Shown here piece after piece: positions 1-8,277 of a stretch of DNA of 64,000 nucleotides. The position numbers were made by a program, and so were the translations under genes. Numbering within the stretch: position 1 is the first letter of the stretch; each line of letters opens with the position of its first letter. The notes below the pieces were generated by a model. That model saw only the letters and a list, made by a program, of their open reading frames with translations. It did not search any database and had not been told where the DNA came from. The stretch is from a virus, in IMG/VR virus record IMGVR_UViG_3300011113_000396, positions 49,453 to 113,452 of that record. One strand, written 5' to 3'.

Positions 1-525
1 GGTCAGAACCTCGGTGAAATGACCGATGTTGAATATTTTAAGCGTAAACTATATCAATCATTAAATATTCCTGCATCAAGATTAGCTGGCGACAACCAGT
101 TTAACATGGGTCGATCTGCTGAAATCACAAGAGATGAAGTAAAATTCTTCAAGTTCATCGAAAGAATCCGTTTACGCTTCTCGGTTCTATTCTTGAATTT
201 ACTAAAGGTACAGTTGGTTCTCAAAGGAATTATTACTGTAGAAGATTGGGATGACATGTATTCTGATATTGAGTTTGAATTCAATACAGATTCATATTTT
301 AATGATATCAAGGATGCAGAAGTTCTTGCTAGCAGATTGGATCTTGTAGCAGCCGCCGAGCAATACATTGGTAAATATTTTTCTACCGATTACATTCGTA
401 AAAATATTTTGAAGCAATCTGATGAAGAAATTGAACTCATAAATACTCAGATGCAGTTTGATATTTTGAAGATGCAACAAGCTGCGGCAGCTCAACAACA
501 GCAAATGCAACAGGAGCAACAATGA
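1..525 (+). CDS. 20: Portal vertex protein gp20, C-terminal part (5' end outside window)
   Basis: The reading frame is open from base 1, so this is the last 174 residues of a longer protein; an internal ATG at 19 is not a start. The segment GQNLGEM followed by VEYFKRKLYQSLNIPASRL is the conserved C-terminal portion of T4-type gp20, the dodecameric portal through which DNA is packaged and to which the neck attaches. The tail is rich in Gln and Ala (QMQ...AAAAQQQQ), as is common at portal C-termini. It is directly followed by core, protease, scaffold and capsid genes in T4 order, which supports the call. Its stop overlaps the next start (ATGA). Confidence 0.93.
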   Translation, partial: GQNLGEMTDVEYFKRKLYQSLNIPASRLAGDNQFNMGRSAEITRDEVKFFKFIERIRLRFSVLFLNLLKVQLVLKGIITVEDWDDMYSDIEFEFNTDSYFNDIKDAEVLASRLDLVAAAEQYIGKYFSTDYIRKNILKQSDEEIELINTQMQFDILKMQQAAAAQQQQMQQEQQ

Positions 526-923
526 AGCATAGACTAAAAAAGATTGTTTTTGAGTCCTTGGACAAGAACAAACTCCAATTTAATATTAAAAATGAGCTTT
601 CTTTTAGAGTTAGCCAATTAATAAACGAAAAAATGCTTTTTGAGCAGAACAGAATGCTACAAAAATGCACTCCAAAAGTTTCGACCGATTCTATGGTTAG
701 ATTTGTTTCTGTAATTAAGGAATCCCTACAATCCAAATATCCTATAGACATTAAATTAAACAACGGCGAAAATATAACTATTAATAGCAAAGAAGGGCAG
801 AAGTTGGCTATTTTGTTTGATAATCTAAATGAAAATAACCGTGTCAAAATGACTTCTTCGCTATTTGAGAATAGCAAAAACTACAAAAATATTTTAGATT
901 TCAGCAAAAATATAAGGAAATAA
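522..923 (+). CDS. Hypothetical protein between portal and protease; possible prohead core protein
   Basis: A 133-residue, Lys/Asn-rich, soluble protein with no membrane segment. The start overlaps the gp20 stop by 4 nt, so translation is probably coupled. In T4 the same interval (20-67-68-21) carries the small prohead core proteins gp67 and gp68; position alone suggests a role in the scaffold core. I see no motif that identifies it further. Confidence 0.6.
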   Translation: MKHRLKKIVFESLDKNKLQFNIKNELSFRVSQLINEKMLFEQNRMLQKCTPKVSTDSMVRFVSVIKESLQSKYPIDIKLNNGENITINSKEGQKLAILFDNLNENNRVKMTSSLFENSKNYKNILDFSKNIRK

Positions 924-924
924 A

Positions 925-1233
925 ATGTCATCAAAGAAAATTTTCAAACAAATCCTTGAAGAGAATGTAGTCGGAGCTAGAAACTCCGTCCGTGAAATGC
1001 TTTATTCTAAGCTAAAACAAAGACTCAATGAAAAGTATATTGAAGTATCAAGAACATATTTCAATGAAGGTAAAATGGAAGATGTTGATGGCGATGGTCA
1101 GGTCGGTAATGATACCGAAGACGCTATTGCTACCAAGTTCATGAAGATGGGAATGCCTCAAGATAAAGCAGTTGCAAAGGCAAAGAGCATAACTGCTAAA
1201 AAGGGCAGCAAAGATAAGAAGAACAAAAAATGA
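925..1233 (+). CDS. Small prohead core protein, gp67/gp68-like, with an acidic Asp-rich loop
   Basis: A 102-residue protein starting one base after the previous stop. The N-terminal half is helical (SVREMLYSKLKQRL). Residues about 53-65 carry DVDGDGQVGNDTE, with Asp at loop positions 1, 3 and 5 and Gly at 6 as in an EF-hand-type calcium loop. The C-terminus is a Lys-rich tail. Asp-rich loops of this kind occur, as I recall, in small core proteins of marine T4-like phages. Position between portal and protease supports an internal core role, where the protein would be cut by gp21 during maturation. The assignment to gp67 or gp68 is not resolved. Confidence 0.6.
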   Translation: MSSKKIFKQILEENVVGARNSVREMLYSKLKQRLNEKYIEVSRTYFNEGKMEDVDGDGQVGNDTEDAIATKFMKMGMPQDKAVAKAKSITAKKGSKDKKNKK

Positions 1234-1877
1234 AGTTAATCACCGAAACAATTGAAAATGTTCGTGTAATAACTGAAAGCGTCGATGGAAATAACAAGAA
1301 TTATTTCATCGAAGGTATCTTCATGCAAGCTGATACCAAGAATAGAAATGGTAGAACTTACCCCAAGCCTATTCTTATGAATGAAGTTAGACGTTATATC
1401 AACGAACATGTCAATAATAAGAGAGCCTTCGGTGAACTAAACCATCCAACTGGTCCTTCTGTCAATCTAGACAGAGTCTCACATCTTATCACAGAACTCC
1501 ACGAACGTGGAAATGATGTTTATGGTAAGGCTAAAATTCTTGATACCCCAACCGGAAAAATTGTTAAGAGTCTTTTAGGAGAAGGCGTTCAGCTTGGAGT
1601 TTCTTCAAGAGGAATGGGTTCTCTAAAGAAGACCAAAGAAGGTGTCAATCAAGTACAAGAAGACTTCATGCTTGCTGCGGTTGACATTGTAGCAGATCCT
1701 TCTGCTCCACATGCGTTTGTCAACGGCATAATGGAAGGTAAAGAATGGGTATGGAGTAATGGTGTTCTTAAAGAACAGACCATCTCCAACTATAAGAAAG
1801 AAATTCTAAAGACTCCAAGCAAGCAACTTCAAGAAAAAGTTCTTAAGACATTTGAACACTTTTTAAGAAATCTATGA
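1230..1877 (+). CDS. 21: Prohead core scaffold protein and maturation protease gp21
   Basis: 215 residues, close to T4 gp21 (about 212). The protease cleaves scaffold, core and capsid proteins inside the prohead. Conserved features: GRTYPKPIL near residue 41, the GELNHPT segment with the likely catalytic His72, GVSSRGMG with Ser125/126, and VDIVADPSAP with Asp152, the arrangement of peptidase family S77. The start overlaps the upstream stop by 4 nt. It sits between core proteins and scaffold gp22, exactly as in T4. Confidence 0.95.
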   Translation: MKLITETIENVRVITESVDGNNKNYFIEGIFMQADTKNRNGRTYPKPILMNEVRRYINEHVNNKRAFGELNHPTGPSVNLDRVSHLITELHERGNDVYGKAKILDTPTGKIVKSLLGEGVQLGVSSRGMGSLKKTKEGVNQVQEDFMLAAVDIVADPSAPHAFVNGIMEGKEWVWSNGVLKEQTISNYKKEILKTPSKQLQEKVLKTFEHFLRNL

Positions 1878-2365
1878 ATTACTTAGAGCAAACATATTTA
1901 AAACAAATCAATCAACTTCAAGAAGAGTTGAATGTTTTAAAACATCAAGAAAAAACATTGTCTGAACAATCTACATTTGAATCACAAGCAGATGTAGAAA
2001 CTTATGCAAAAACTGCACTCGATTCTTTAAGTCCAGAAAACTTAGTTCGTGATGCCGCAAGTGCATTAGTAGGATCAATGGCAGTTAAAAATGTATTAGG
2101 TCAAGTAAATTTAAAGCAAATTCTTCAAAAAAATATGCAAGATTTTATGAGAGGAACTTTAGAATATAGTTTAGGCGATATTGGAAATTCGCTCGCAAAT
2201 ACTTTAGTCAACGCTGCTGGTAGGAATCCTTTCCAACTTGCTAAGGCAATTAGCGTGACTCGTTACAATCCATATGCAATTTTTGATCCCACAGAAAGAA
2301 ATGATGGTACGCGAAGAGCTAATCCACAAAATATAGATTCATTGTTAGCTAATGAATCAGATTAA
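1874..2365 (+). CDS. Hypothetical head-cluster protein
   Basis: 163 residues, with an N-terminal Glu/Lys/Gln-rich helical stretch that could form a coiled coil (roughly residues 3-35) and an Ala/Gly/Leu-rich middle. The start overlaps the gp21 stop by 4 nt. It lies between protease and scaffold, a position without a counterpart in T4 itself. It is probably a head or core protein; no recognised domain. Confidence 0.55.
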   Translation: MNYLEQTYLKQINQLQEELNVLKHQEKTLSEQSTFESQADVETYAKTALDSLSPENLVRDAASALVGSMAVKNVLGQVNLKQILQKNMQDFMRGTLEYSLGDIGNSLANTLVNAAGRNPFQLAKAISVTRYNPYAIFDPTERNDGTRRANPQNIDSLLANESD

Positions 2366-2371
2366 TAAATA
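2364..2371 (+). promoter_or_regulatory. Putative late promoter (AATAAATA) before gp22
   Basis: AATAAATA is a one-base variant of the T4 late box TATAAATA recognised by gp55. It is followed by TTTAGGAG as a ribosome binding site and the gp22 start at 2386. Unlike most late boxes in this window it leaves a leader long enough for a Shine-Dalgarno site. Confidence 0.5.
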
Positions 2372-2385
2372 ATTTAGGAGAAAAT

Positions 2386-3438
2386 ATGAGAAACAGAAAA
2401 AAATATATCGAAGATGAAATTCTAAGCGAAGAGATGGAAGATGAGACTGAGGAAGAAGAAATGGATGATTCCGAGGAACAAATGGATGATGATTCCGAAG
2501 ATGAAGATACTTCTTCTAACCCCGGCAAAAAGGCAGCTGGATTCGTTGACTTTGATGTTAACGGAATGGGCAGCATGGATGCTAATGGCGGTAGAGTATT
2601 CATTCAAACAGATCCAAGAATGGATCCAAACATGGCCAATCTTGCTCCCTACAACCAAATGACTATTGCTACCCCCAAGGTATCACCTGTTCAGATGAAG
2701 GAAGCATTTGACGCAATCTTTGCGGATGCTGCTCTTTCAGAAGAAGTTGTAAACAAGCTACAGACCGTATTTGTTGCTGCACTCAACGAAAAAGTTGAAG
2801 AGCACGCTAAGAACACAACCAAGATTCTTGCCGAGCAATACGAAAAGAATCTTGAAATCATGGCAGGAACATTGGCTGAAAAGCTTGATGAGTATCTTGG
2901 CTATGTCGTTGAAGAATGGATGGACGAGAACAAGGTTGAAGTAGAACGCGGCATTAAGACTCAGGTTGCTGAAAATTTCATTCGTGGTCTAAAAAATCTA
3001 TTCGAAGCACATTACATTGATGTTCCAGAAGAGAAGTACAACCTTGTCGATGAACTATTTGAACAGAATGATGAATTGACAAGAACCATGAACAAGGTCA
3101 TTAATGAAAACATGAACCTCAAGAAGGAAAGTGTTGCCAATAAGATCTCAAGCATCTTCCTAGAAGAATGCCATGGATTAACCGATACACAAGTCGAAAA
3201 ACTAGGCTCGCTTGCTAAGGGTCTCGATTTTGATGGAGAAAATTCATTTAGAGGTAAGCTACAATCGCTCAAGGAAGCTTATTTCTTCAGAAAACAAGAA
3301 GCCAGACCAGCTCCAGTAGCTCCAGTAGCTAGTCCAGTAATGGATCTACATGAGATGGTTCAGCCGACTGCGCCAACTATAGACAATGAAACCGTCGCTC
3401 AAGTGGCTAGAGCAATGAGTAGACATATTAAGAAATAA
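2386..3438 (+). CDS. 22: Major prohead scaffold core protein gp22
   Basis: 350 residues. The N-terminus is extremely acidic (residues about 8-45 are mostly Glu/Asp/Ser). The remainder is charged and mostly helical, with long coiled-coil-like stretches around residues 120-260. Position immediately before the capsid gene and after protease gp21 matches T4 gp22, the scaffold that shapes the prohead and is degraded by gp21. A strong ribosome binding site (TAGGAG) precedes the ATG, as expected for an abundant protein. Confidence 0.85.
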   Translation: MRNRKKYIEDEILSEEMEDETEEEEMDDSEEQMDDDSEDEDTSSNPGKKAAGFVDFDVNGMGSMDANGGRVFIQTDPRMDPNMANLAPYNQMTIATPKVSPVQMKEAFDAIFADAALSEEVVNKLQTVFVAALNEKVEEHAKNTTKILAEQYEKNLEIMAGTLAEKLDEYLGYVVEEWMDENKVEVERGIKTQVAENFIRGLKNLFEAHYIDVPEEKYNLVDELFEQNDELTRTMNKVINENMNLKKESVANKISSIFLEECHGLTDTQVEKLGSLAKGLDFDGENSFRGKLQSLKEAYFFRKQEARPAPVAPVASPVMDLHEMVQPTAPTIDNETVAQVARAMSRHIKK

Positions 3439-3449
3439 TAAGGATTTAA

Positions 3450-3457
3450 CCTAAATA
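3450..3457 (+). promoter_or_regulatory. Putative late promoter (CCTAAATA) before gp23
   Basis: CCTAAATA lies 19 nt before the capsid ATG and is followed by ACAGGAG, a good ribosome binding site. It differs from TATAAATA at two positions, so the call rests on context. Confidence 0.4.
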
Positions 3458-3476
3458 ACACAGGAGAAAAATAAAA

Positions 3477-4880
3477 ATGTTCGAAGATTCAACACCGTAT
3501 GATATTTTAACTGAAAAGTGGAACCCCGTCCTAAATCACGACGCAGTTCCCGCTATTGAAGATGTATACAAGAAGAAAGTAACCGCAGTCCTTCTTGAGA
3601 ACCAAGAAGCTGCTATGCGTCAGCAGTATCTAACCGAAACTTCAGCCAATGCTATTGGTGGTGGTTTCGCTCTTAACACCAATGCCAATCCCAACACCAA
3701 TCTAGCTGGTTATGACCCAATCCTAATCAGCCTCGTTCGCCGCGCCATGCCAAACCTCATGGCCTACGACATCGCTGGTGTTCAGCCCATGACCGCTCCT
3801 ACTGGACTCATTTTTGCAATGAGATCTAAGTATGACGGTCAGGGCGGAAATGAAGCTCTATTCGCTGAACCATTTGCTAAGTTCAGCGGTTCAGGTGCAA
3901 CCTCAGCTGGTGCTGCAACTGATACAGATCCAACTGCTGGTGTAGCTCCAGTAAGTTTCTCTGGACTAACTGTTACTAAGGCTTCAATTTTTGGACATGA
4001 GTTCCAAGCATTAAACACAGCTAGAGCTGAAGGTTTAGGAGAATCTGCTTCTAATGTATTTAAAGAAATGGCATTTGCTATCGACCGTATTGCCGTAACT
4101 GCTAAGACTCGCGCTCTAAAGGCAGAGTATACCACTGAGCTTGCTCAGGACCTTAAGGCTGTTCACGGACTTGACGCTGAAACCGAACTCGCCAACATCC
4201 TAAGCACTGAAATTCTTGCTGAAATGAACCGCGAGCTTATCCGCAACATTTATCACGTTGCCAAGCTTGGTTGCCAGCAGTCAGATCTTTTCTACAAGTC
4301 ATCATCACCCGGTACTGGTGGTGCATATGACCTAGCTCTCGACTCAGACGGTCGTTGGAGCGCAGAACGCTTCCGTGGCCTCATGTTCCAGATTGAACGT
4401 GAAGCTAACCTAATTGCTAAGGACACTCGTCGCGGTAAGGGTAACTTCATCGTCTGCTCATCAGACGTTGCTTCAGCCCTCACCATGGGTGGCTTCCTCC
4501 AGTTGACCCCAGCTCCTGCTACCCAGCTTGAAGTTGATGATACTGGAAACACCTTCGCTGGTATTCTAGCTGGTAAGATGCGCGTTTACATTGACCCCTA
4601 CAGCAGCGCAACCCAGAACTTTGTCTGCGTTGGCTATAGAGGTGCAAGCCCCTACGACGCTGGTCTCTTCTACTGCCCATACGTTCCACTCCAGATGGTT
4701 CGTGCAGTCGATCCTGACACCTTCCAGCCCAAGATTGGCTTCAAGACCCGCTACGGCATGGTCCAGAACCCATTCGTCCGCGTTTCTGGTTCACCAGACG
4801 GCGCAAACATGTCCGAAGGTAAGAATCAGTACTATAGACTCTTCGCAGTCACCAACCTCCACGGTAACACTGGTAACTGA
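3477..4880 (+). CDS. 23: Major capsid protein gp23
   Basis: 467 residues (T4 gp23 is 521). It carries hallmark segments of the family, for example GLIFAMRSKYD, FKEMAFAIDRIAVTAKTRALKAEYT, and the C-terminal YFGP-equivalent segment ending in NPFVRVSG. A likely prohead protease site of the (L/I)xE type is LTE at residues 52-54, so the mature protein would begin at Thr55. The gene is visibly more GC-rich and uses more C-ending codons than its neighbours, consistent with very high expression. A strong ribosome binding site precedes it and a strong terminator follows it. Confidence 0.97.
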   Translation: MFEDSTPYDILTEKWNPVLNHDAVPAIEDVYKKKVTAVLLENQEAAMRQQYLTETSANAIGGGFALNTNANPNTNLAGYDPILISLVRRAMPNLMAYDIAGVQPMTAPTGLIFAMRSKYDGQGGNEALFAEPFAKFSGSGATSAGAATDTDPTAGVAPVSFSGLTVTKASIFGHEFQALNTARAEGLGESASNVFKEMAFAIDRIAVTAKTRALKAEYTTELAQDLKAVHGLDAETELANILSTEILAEMNRELIRNIYHVAKLGCQQSDLFYKSSSPGTGGAYDLALDSDGRWSAERFRGLMFQIEREANLIAKDTRRGKGNFIVCSSDVASALTMGGFLQLTPAPATQLEVDDTGNTFAGILAGKMRVYIDPYSSATQNFVCVGYRGASPYDAGLFYCPYVPLQMVRAVDPDTFQPKIGFKTRYGMVQNPFVRVSGSPDGANMSEGKNQYYRLFAVTNLHGNTGN

Positions 4881-4904
4881 TAAGTTTCTATAAAAGGAAA
4901 TGAG

Positions 4905-4933
4905 AAGGGAGAGGAGAAATCCTCTCCCTTTTT
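4905..4933 (+). terminator. Intrinsic terminator after the capsid gene
   Basis: A perfect 11-bp stem (AAGGGAGAGGA with its complement TCCTCTCCCTT) closes a GAAA tetraloop and runs into a T tract at 4929-4933. It separates the head cluster from the following tail-tube-like gene. Confidence 0.93.
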
Positions 4934-4936
4934 CAT

Positions 4937-4944
4937 TATACATA
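4937..4944 (+). promoter_or_regulatory. Putative late promoter TATACATA, 4 nt before the start codon
   Basis: TATACATA directly follows the capsid terminator and lies 4 nt before the ATG at 4949. It is a one-base variant of TATAAATA. The same variant with the same 4-nt spacing occurs on the other strand before the gene starting at 60417. No ribosome binding site fits in the gap, so the mRNA would be essentially leaderless. Confidence 0.6.
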
Positions 4945-4948
4945 CATT

Positions 4949-5470
4949 ATGGCGCAAGCTGATTATCCAGTTAATATTAGTCAACTTAATAGAAATTTTT
5001 ATACCTTTAAGTTGTCTAGAATACCTACTACAACCTTCTTTTTACAGAAGGTTACTTTGCCGGGTATTCTATCCCCAAATTTTGATCAGCCAACCACATT
5101 AGGTGTTCCAGTAAAAAGACCACTTGGAACCTATAATTTCGCAAATCTTGATATTGAATTTATTGTAGATGAAAATATGACTAACTGGTTGGAGATTTAT
5201 AGATGGATGAGAAATATAGGTAATCTTGATTCGGATTGCACTTATAATATTCCCGAAAATAAATTTACATCAACTGGAACTCTTATCATTCAGAAGAGTT
5301 CATATACAGCAAATATTACTACCACCTTCTTTGATATATTTCCTATATCATTGGGGGGAATTGGCTTTGATACTACACTTCCAGCATCCGAGCCAGCAAG
5401 AGTAAGTGCATCATTTGCCTATACATACTATAGCTTTAGTCCAGATCCGGGAAATACTACTTTAGATTGA
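4949..5470 (+). CDS. Tail tube protein of the gp19 / gp54-like fold
   Basis: 173 residues. The segments SRIPTTTFFLQKVTLPGI, VKRPLGTYNFANLDIEFIVDE, NWLEIYRWMRNIG and the closing VSASFAYTYYSF are typical of T4-type tail tube and tube-initiator proteins (gp19 family; gp54 has the same fold). The tube guides DNA during ejection. It has its own late-type box after a terminator, consistent with a late structural role. gp19 is the simplest assignment, but a paralogue in the tube or baseplate initiator is possible because no sheath gene is visible beside it. Confidence 0.75.
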   Translation: MAQADYPVNISQLNRNFYTFKLSRIPTTTFFLQKVTLPGILSPNFDQPTTLGVPVKRPLGTYNFANLDIEFIVDENMTNWLEIYRWMRNIGNLDSDCTYNIPENKFTSTGTLIIQKSSYTANITTTFFDIFPISLGGIGFDTTLPASEPARVSASFAYTYYSFSPDPGNTTLD

Positions 5471-5493
5471 TTTTATTTATATTTGTGTATACT
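5467..5493 (+). promoter_or_regulatory. Early-type promoter for uvsY, predicted leaderless
   Basis: TTGATT at 5467, 15-nt spacer, TATACT at 5488-5493, then exactly 6 nt to the ATG at 5500. The spacer is one short of the 16 nt seen in the other examples, so this is the weakest of the set. Confidence 0.5.
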
Positions 5494-5499
5494 TAAATT

Positions 5500-5934
5500 A
5501 TGAATTTTGATGAACTAAAAGAACAGGTCGAAAAAGATCTTAAGATCGATATCACAGAACTTGCTCAAGAATCTGTAATAACACCGCAGATTCACAACAA
5601 GTATTTGTTATTTTTCAAAAAATACAAAGAAGAACTTTCTGCCGATGAACGAACCATGAAAGTATTAAGAAAATACAAATGGCTTTATTACATGGGAAAG
5701 TTGAGCAGAGAAGAATTACAGAATCTCAAATGGGAACCATTTGAATTAAATATTCTCAAGACAGACGTAGATAAGTTCATCGAAGCTGACGATGACATTA
5801 TCAATCTTGAAGGAAAAATTGCAGAAAAGAAAGAAATGGTCAATTATCTTGATGGTGTCATTAAGATTGTAAATGGTCGCCAATGGAATATTAGATCCGC
5901 TATTGATTGGATTAAATTCACAAATGGACAATGA
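5500..5934 (+). CDS. uvsY: Recombination mediator UvsY
   Basis: 144 residues (T4 UvsY is 137). A small, charged, helical protein that binds ssDNA and loads UvsX recombinase onto gp32-covered DNA. The segments YKWLYYMGKLSREEL and FIEADDDIINLEGKI match UvsY-type proteins of T4-like phages, and the gene is followed directly by uvsW as in T4. Its last 8 nt overlap the uvsW start. Confidence 0.88.
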   Translation: MNFDELKEQVEKDLKIDITELAQESVITPQIHNKYLLFFKKYKEELSADERTMKVLRKYKWLYYMGKLSREELQNLKWEPFELNILKTDVDKFIEADDDIINLEGKIAEKKEMVNYLDGVIKIVNGRQWNIRSAIDWIKFTNGQ

Positions 5935-7417
5935 AATTAAAATAGAAGCTGTTGATGATGCATTCATCAAGATACGATGTCCAAAGGATATCGCTAAAGA
6001 GCTTAATACCTATTTTACATTCACAGTTCCTAATCACAAATACAATCCATCATTTAAAAAGAGATTATGGGATGGTAAGATTCGTCTTTATAACCTTGCT
6101 AGTCAGCGAATTTACAAGGGAATGCTTCCATATGTTAAAAAGTTCTTCGATGATCGGCATTATCCTTATAAAAATGAAATCATTGAAGACACTACTTACA
6201 TTGAAGAAGATCACATCCGCAAATTCATAACCGATTATCTTAAGGTATCAAGTGGCGGAAAAATTATAACTCCCCACGATTATCAAATTAATGCAGTAAC
6301 TCATGGAATTAGAAACAAGAGAGCATTACTTCTTTCTCCAACTGGTTCCGGCAAATCATTAATAATTTATTCATTAATTCGATACTTTATTGATAATATG
6401 CCAAAGGATAAAAGTATCTTAATTGTTGTGCCTACCACAAGTCTGGTTGCTCAATTATATAATGACTTTGCAGACTACTCTAAATTAAATGGCTGGGATG
6501 TTAAGGCAAATGTTAAAAAGATATATGCTGGGGAGTCTAAAGTTATTGACAAAAAAGTAATTATCTCTACATGGCAAAGTATCTTCAGAGAGAATGAAAA
6601 ATTTTTTGATAACTTTCATGCTGTCATAGGCGACGAATGTCATTTATTCAAAGCAAAATCTCTTTCCATGATTATGGAAAAGATGAAAAACTGCCCAGTT
6701 CGTTTTGGTCTTTCGGGAACACTTGATAACACTAAAGTTCATAAATTTATAATCGAAGGGCTATTTGGACCTCTTTATAGAGTTACTACTACTAAGTCTC
6801 TAATTGAGAAGGATGTATTAAGTAATATTAATATCAATTGCTTAATCTTTAAGTATCCTCTTGAAGAATGTAATAAGGTAAAAAGAGTAGATTACAGAGA
6901 TGAATTAGATTTTATATTTTCAAGTGAAAAAAGATACAACATGATACATCAGCTATGTAAATCCTTAAAGGGAAATACATTGGTACTTTTCAGTCATGTA
7001 GAAACGCATGGAAAAAAATTGTACGATATGATGAAGGATTTTGATAAGAGTGTTTTCTATATTTCAGGAGAAGTTCCTCTTGATGAGAGAGAATTTATAC
7101 GACAAAAGATTGATACTCTTGAAGATAGCATTCTAATAGCATCATATGGTACATGTTCTACTGGCATTAATATTAAGAACATTCATAACATTGTTTTCTC
7201 GTCCCCATCGAAATCTGTTGTTCGTGTTCTTCAGTCTATTGGCCGAGGATTGAGAAAAGCTGATAATAAAACACATATGACTTTATATGATTTGGTAGAT
7301 GATTTGAGATATAAGAAATATACAAATCATACATTCAACCATTTCATTGAACGATTGAAGATTTATGAAAATGAAAAATTTCCTTTCAAGCTCATAAATC
7401 TCAATCAAGATTCATAA
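5927..7417 (+). CDS. uvsW: RNA-DNA and DNA helicase UvsW
   Basis: 496 residues from the ATG at 5927, chosen because it overlaps the uvsY stop by 8 nt and gives the family's usual N-terminus; an upstream in-frame ATG at 5873 lies inside uvsY. A superfamily 2 helicase: Walker A SPTGSGKS near residue 140, motif II DECH near 235, motif III GLSGTL, motif VI QSIGRGLRK near 437. UvsW unwinds R-loops and branched DNA and switches replication from origin-dependent to recombination-dependent mode. Confidence 0.95.
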   Translation, partial: DNEIKIEAVDDAFIKIRCPKDIAKELNTYFTFTVPNHKYNPSFKKRLWDGKIRLYNLASQRIYKGMLPYVKKFFDDRHYPYKNEIIEDTTYIEEDHIRKFITDYLKVSSGGKIITPHDYQINAVTHGIRNKRALLLSPTGSGKSLIIYSLIRYFIDNMPKDKSILIVVPTTSLVAQLYNDFADYSKLNGWDVKANVKKIYAGESKVIDKKVIISTWQSIFRENEKFFDNFHAVIGDECHLFKAKSLSMIMEKMKNCPVRFGLSGTLDNTKVHKFIIEGLFGPLYRVTTTKSLIEKDVLSNININCLIFKYPLEECNKVKRVDYRDELDFIFSSEKRYNMIHQLCKSLKGNTLVLFSHVETHGKKLYDMMKDFDKSVFYISGEVPLDEREFIRQKIDTLEDSILIASYGTCSTGINIKNIHNIVFSSPSKSVVRVLQSIGRGLRKADNKTHMTLYDLVDDLRYKKYTNHTFNHFIERLKIYENEKFPFKLINLNQDS

Positions 7418-7420
7418 ATA
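7413..7420 (+). promoter_or_regulatory. Possible late promoter CATAAATA
   Basis: CATAAATA at the end of uvsW overlaps its stop codon and lies upstream of the next gene, which has its own GGAGG. It could be a late promoter variant or simply the sequence around the stop. Confidence 0.35.
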
Positions 7421-7435
7421 CTAATGGAGGTCATT

Positions 7436-8152
7436 ATGGATTTAGACTACAAGATCTTTAAGTTGAAAAGTGGTGAAGAAATAATTGGCTTGATCGATAG
7501 TCAGGATGATATGACCATAAAAATCAGTAGACCAATGGTGGTAAAGTCAGTTTTGATGGTTGATAAATCTGGCTATCCAAAAGAAGTTATGATTATGCGT
7601 AATTGGCTTGAATTAACAAATGAATTAGATGTTAAATTGCCAAAAGATCACATTGCAACTACTTTAAATCCTGCAAAGGAAACTGTTTTTCTATACGAAA
7701 AGCAAAAAATACGCGAGGATCAAGAATATCTCTACAAGCAAATGATGGAAGATATTACTCCTCAACTTCCAAGTGATTTAGGATTTTCTGGAATGAATCC
7801 ACAGATGATGAATATGATTCAAAAGAAAATGGAAGAAGAGCTTTTTGGCAAACAGCAAAAAAACGAAGAAGGAGATACTGCAACTCCAGAACAACCAGAA
7901 AAAAAACCAAATATGGTTGGAATGTTCTTGTTCTTTCCTCCCGATATTATTGCAGATCTGATTGACACTGGAGTTTTAGATCCTGAGATGTTTGCTGAAC
8001 TCGCTGAAGATGATGCTTTAATTCCTGAAATGGAAAGACTTTCAGAGAAAGAACTCAAAGAAATTGATTTGAGTGATTGGCCTGATGATCCAAGTAAGCT
8101 CATTCAGGATAGCTCTGAAGATAACTCTGAAGAAGACTCAGAGGATACTTAA
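7436..8152 (+). CDS. Conserved T4-like phage protein with N-terminal Sm-like region
   Basis: 238 residues from ATG 7436. That start is preferred over an in-frame ATG at 7424 because GGAGG (7426-7430) sits 5 nt before it. The N-terminus (YKIFKLKSGEEIIGLIDSQD) looks like the small beta-barrel Sm/LSm-type fold seen in short proteins of T4-like phages, a comparison made from memory. The middle is Met/Gln rich, a hydrophobic segment NMVGMFLFFPPDIIADLI follows, and the C-terminus is highly acidic. It sits between uvsW and the late sigma factor. Function unknown. Confidence 0.7.
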   Translation: MDLDYKIFKLKSGEEIIGLIDSQDDMTIKISRPMVVKSVLMVDKSGYPKEVMIMRNWLELTNELDVKLPKDHIATTLNPAKETVFLYEKQKIREDQEYLYKQMMEDITPQLPSDLGFSGMNPQMMNMIQKKMEEELFGKQQKNEEGDTATPEQPEKKPNMVGMFLFFPPDIIADLIDTGVLDPEMFAELAEDDALIPEMERLSEKELKEIDLSDWPDDPSKLIQDSSEDNSEEDSEDT

Positions 8153-8277
8153 AGTACTCTATAGTATCTAATAAGTATAATTTCCCTTGTCCATCGCGTA
8201 CACGCTCATTGTAGCAAGGAAAACAATTCTGTCAATACCCCCCTTGCTCTTATGTTATTTGGACGTATAATGTAATT
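8153..8277. other. Non-coding gap with structured sequence upstream of gp55
   Basis: 125 nt without a gene. It holds a TATAAT at 8176-8181 and an imperfect dyad (TTTCCCTTG near 8182 with CAAGGAAA near 8216) enclosing GCG-TACA-CGC. It ends in the gp55 promoter. A short early RNA is possible but there is no clear -35 for the first TATAAT and no T tract. Confidence 0.3.
8244..8271 (+). promoter_or_regulatory. Early sigma70-type promoter for gp55, predicted leaderless
   Basis: TTGCTC (8244-8249), 16-nt spacer, TATAAT (8266-8271), then exactly 6 nt to the ATG at 8278. The expected start of transcription (7 nt past the -10 box) is the A of the ATG. No ribosome binding site is present. Confidence 0.8.

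Noticed and set aside
5873-5926. Longer start for uvsW at 5873
   Set aside because: Adds 18 residues read inside uvsY in another frame and without family support; ATG 5927 gives the usual overlap.
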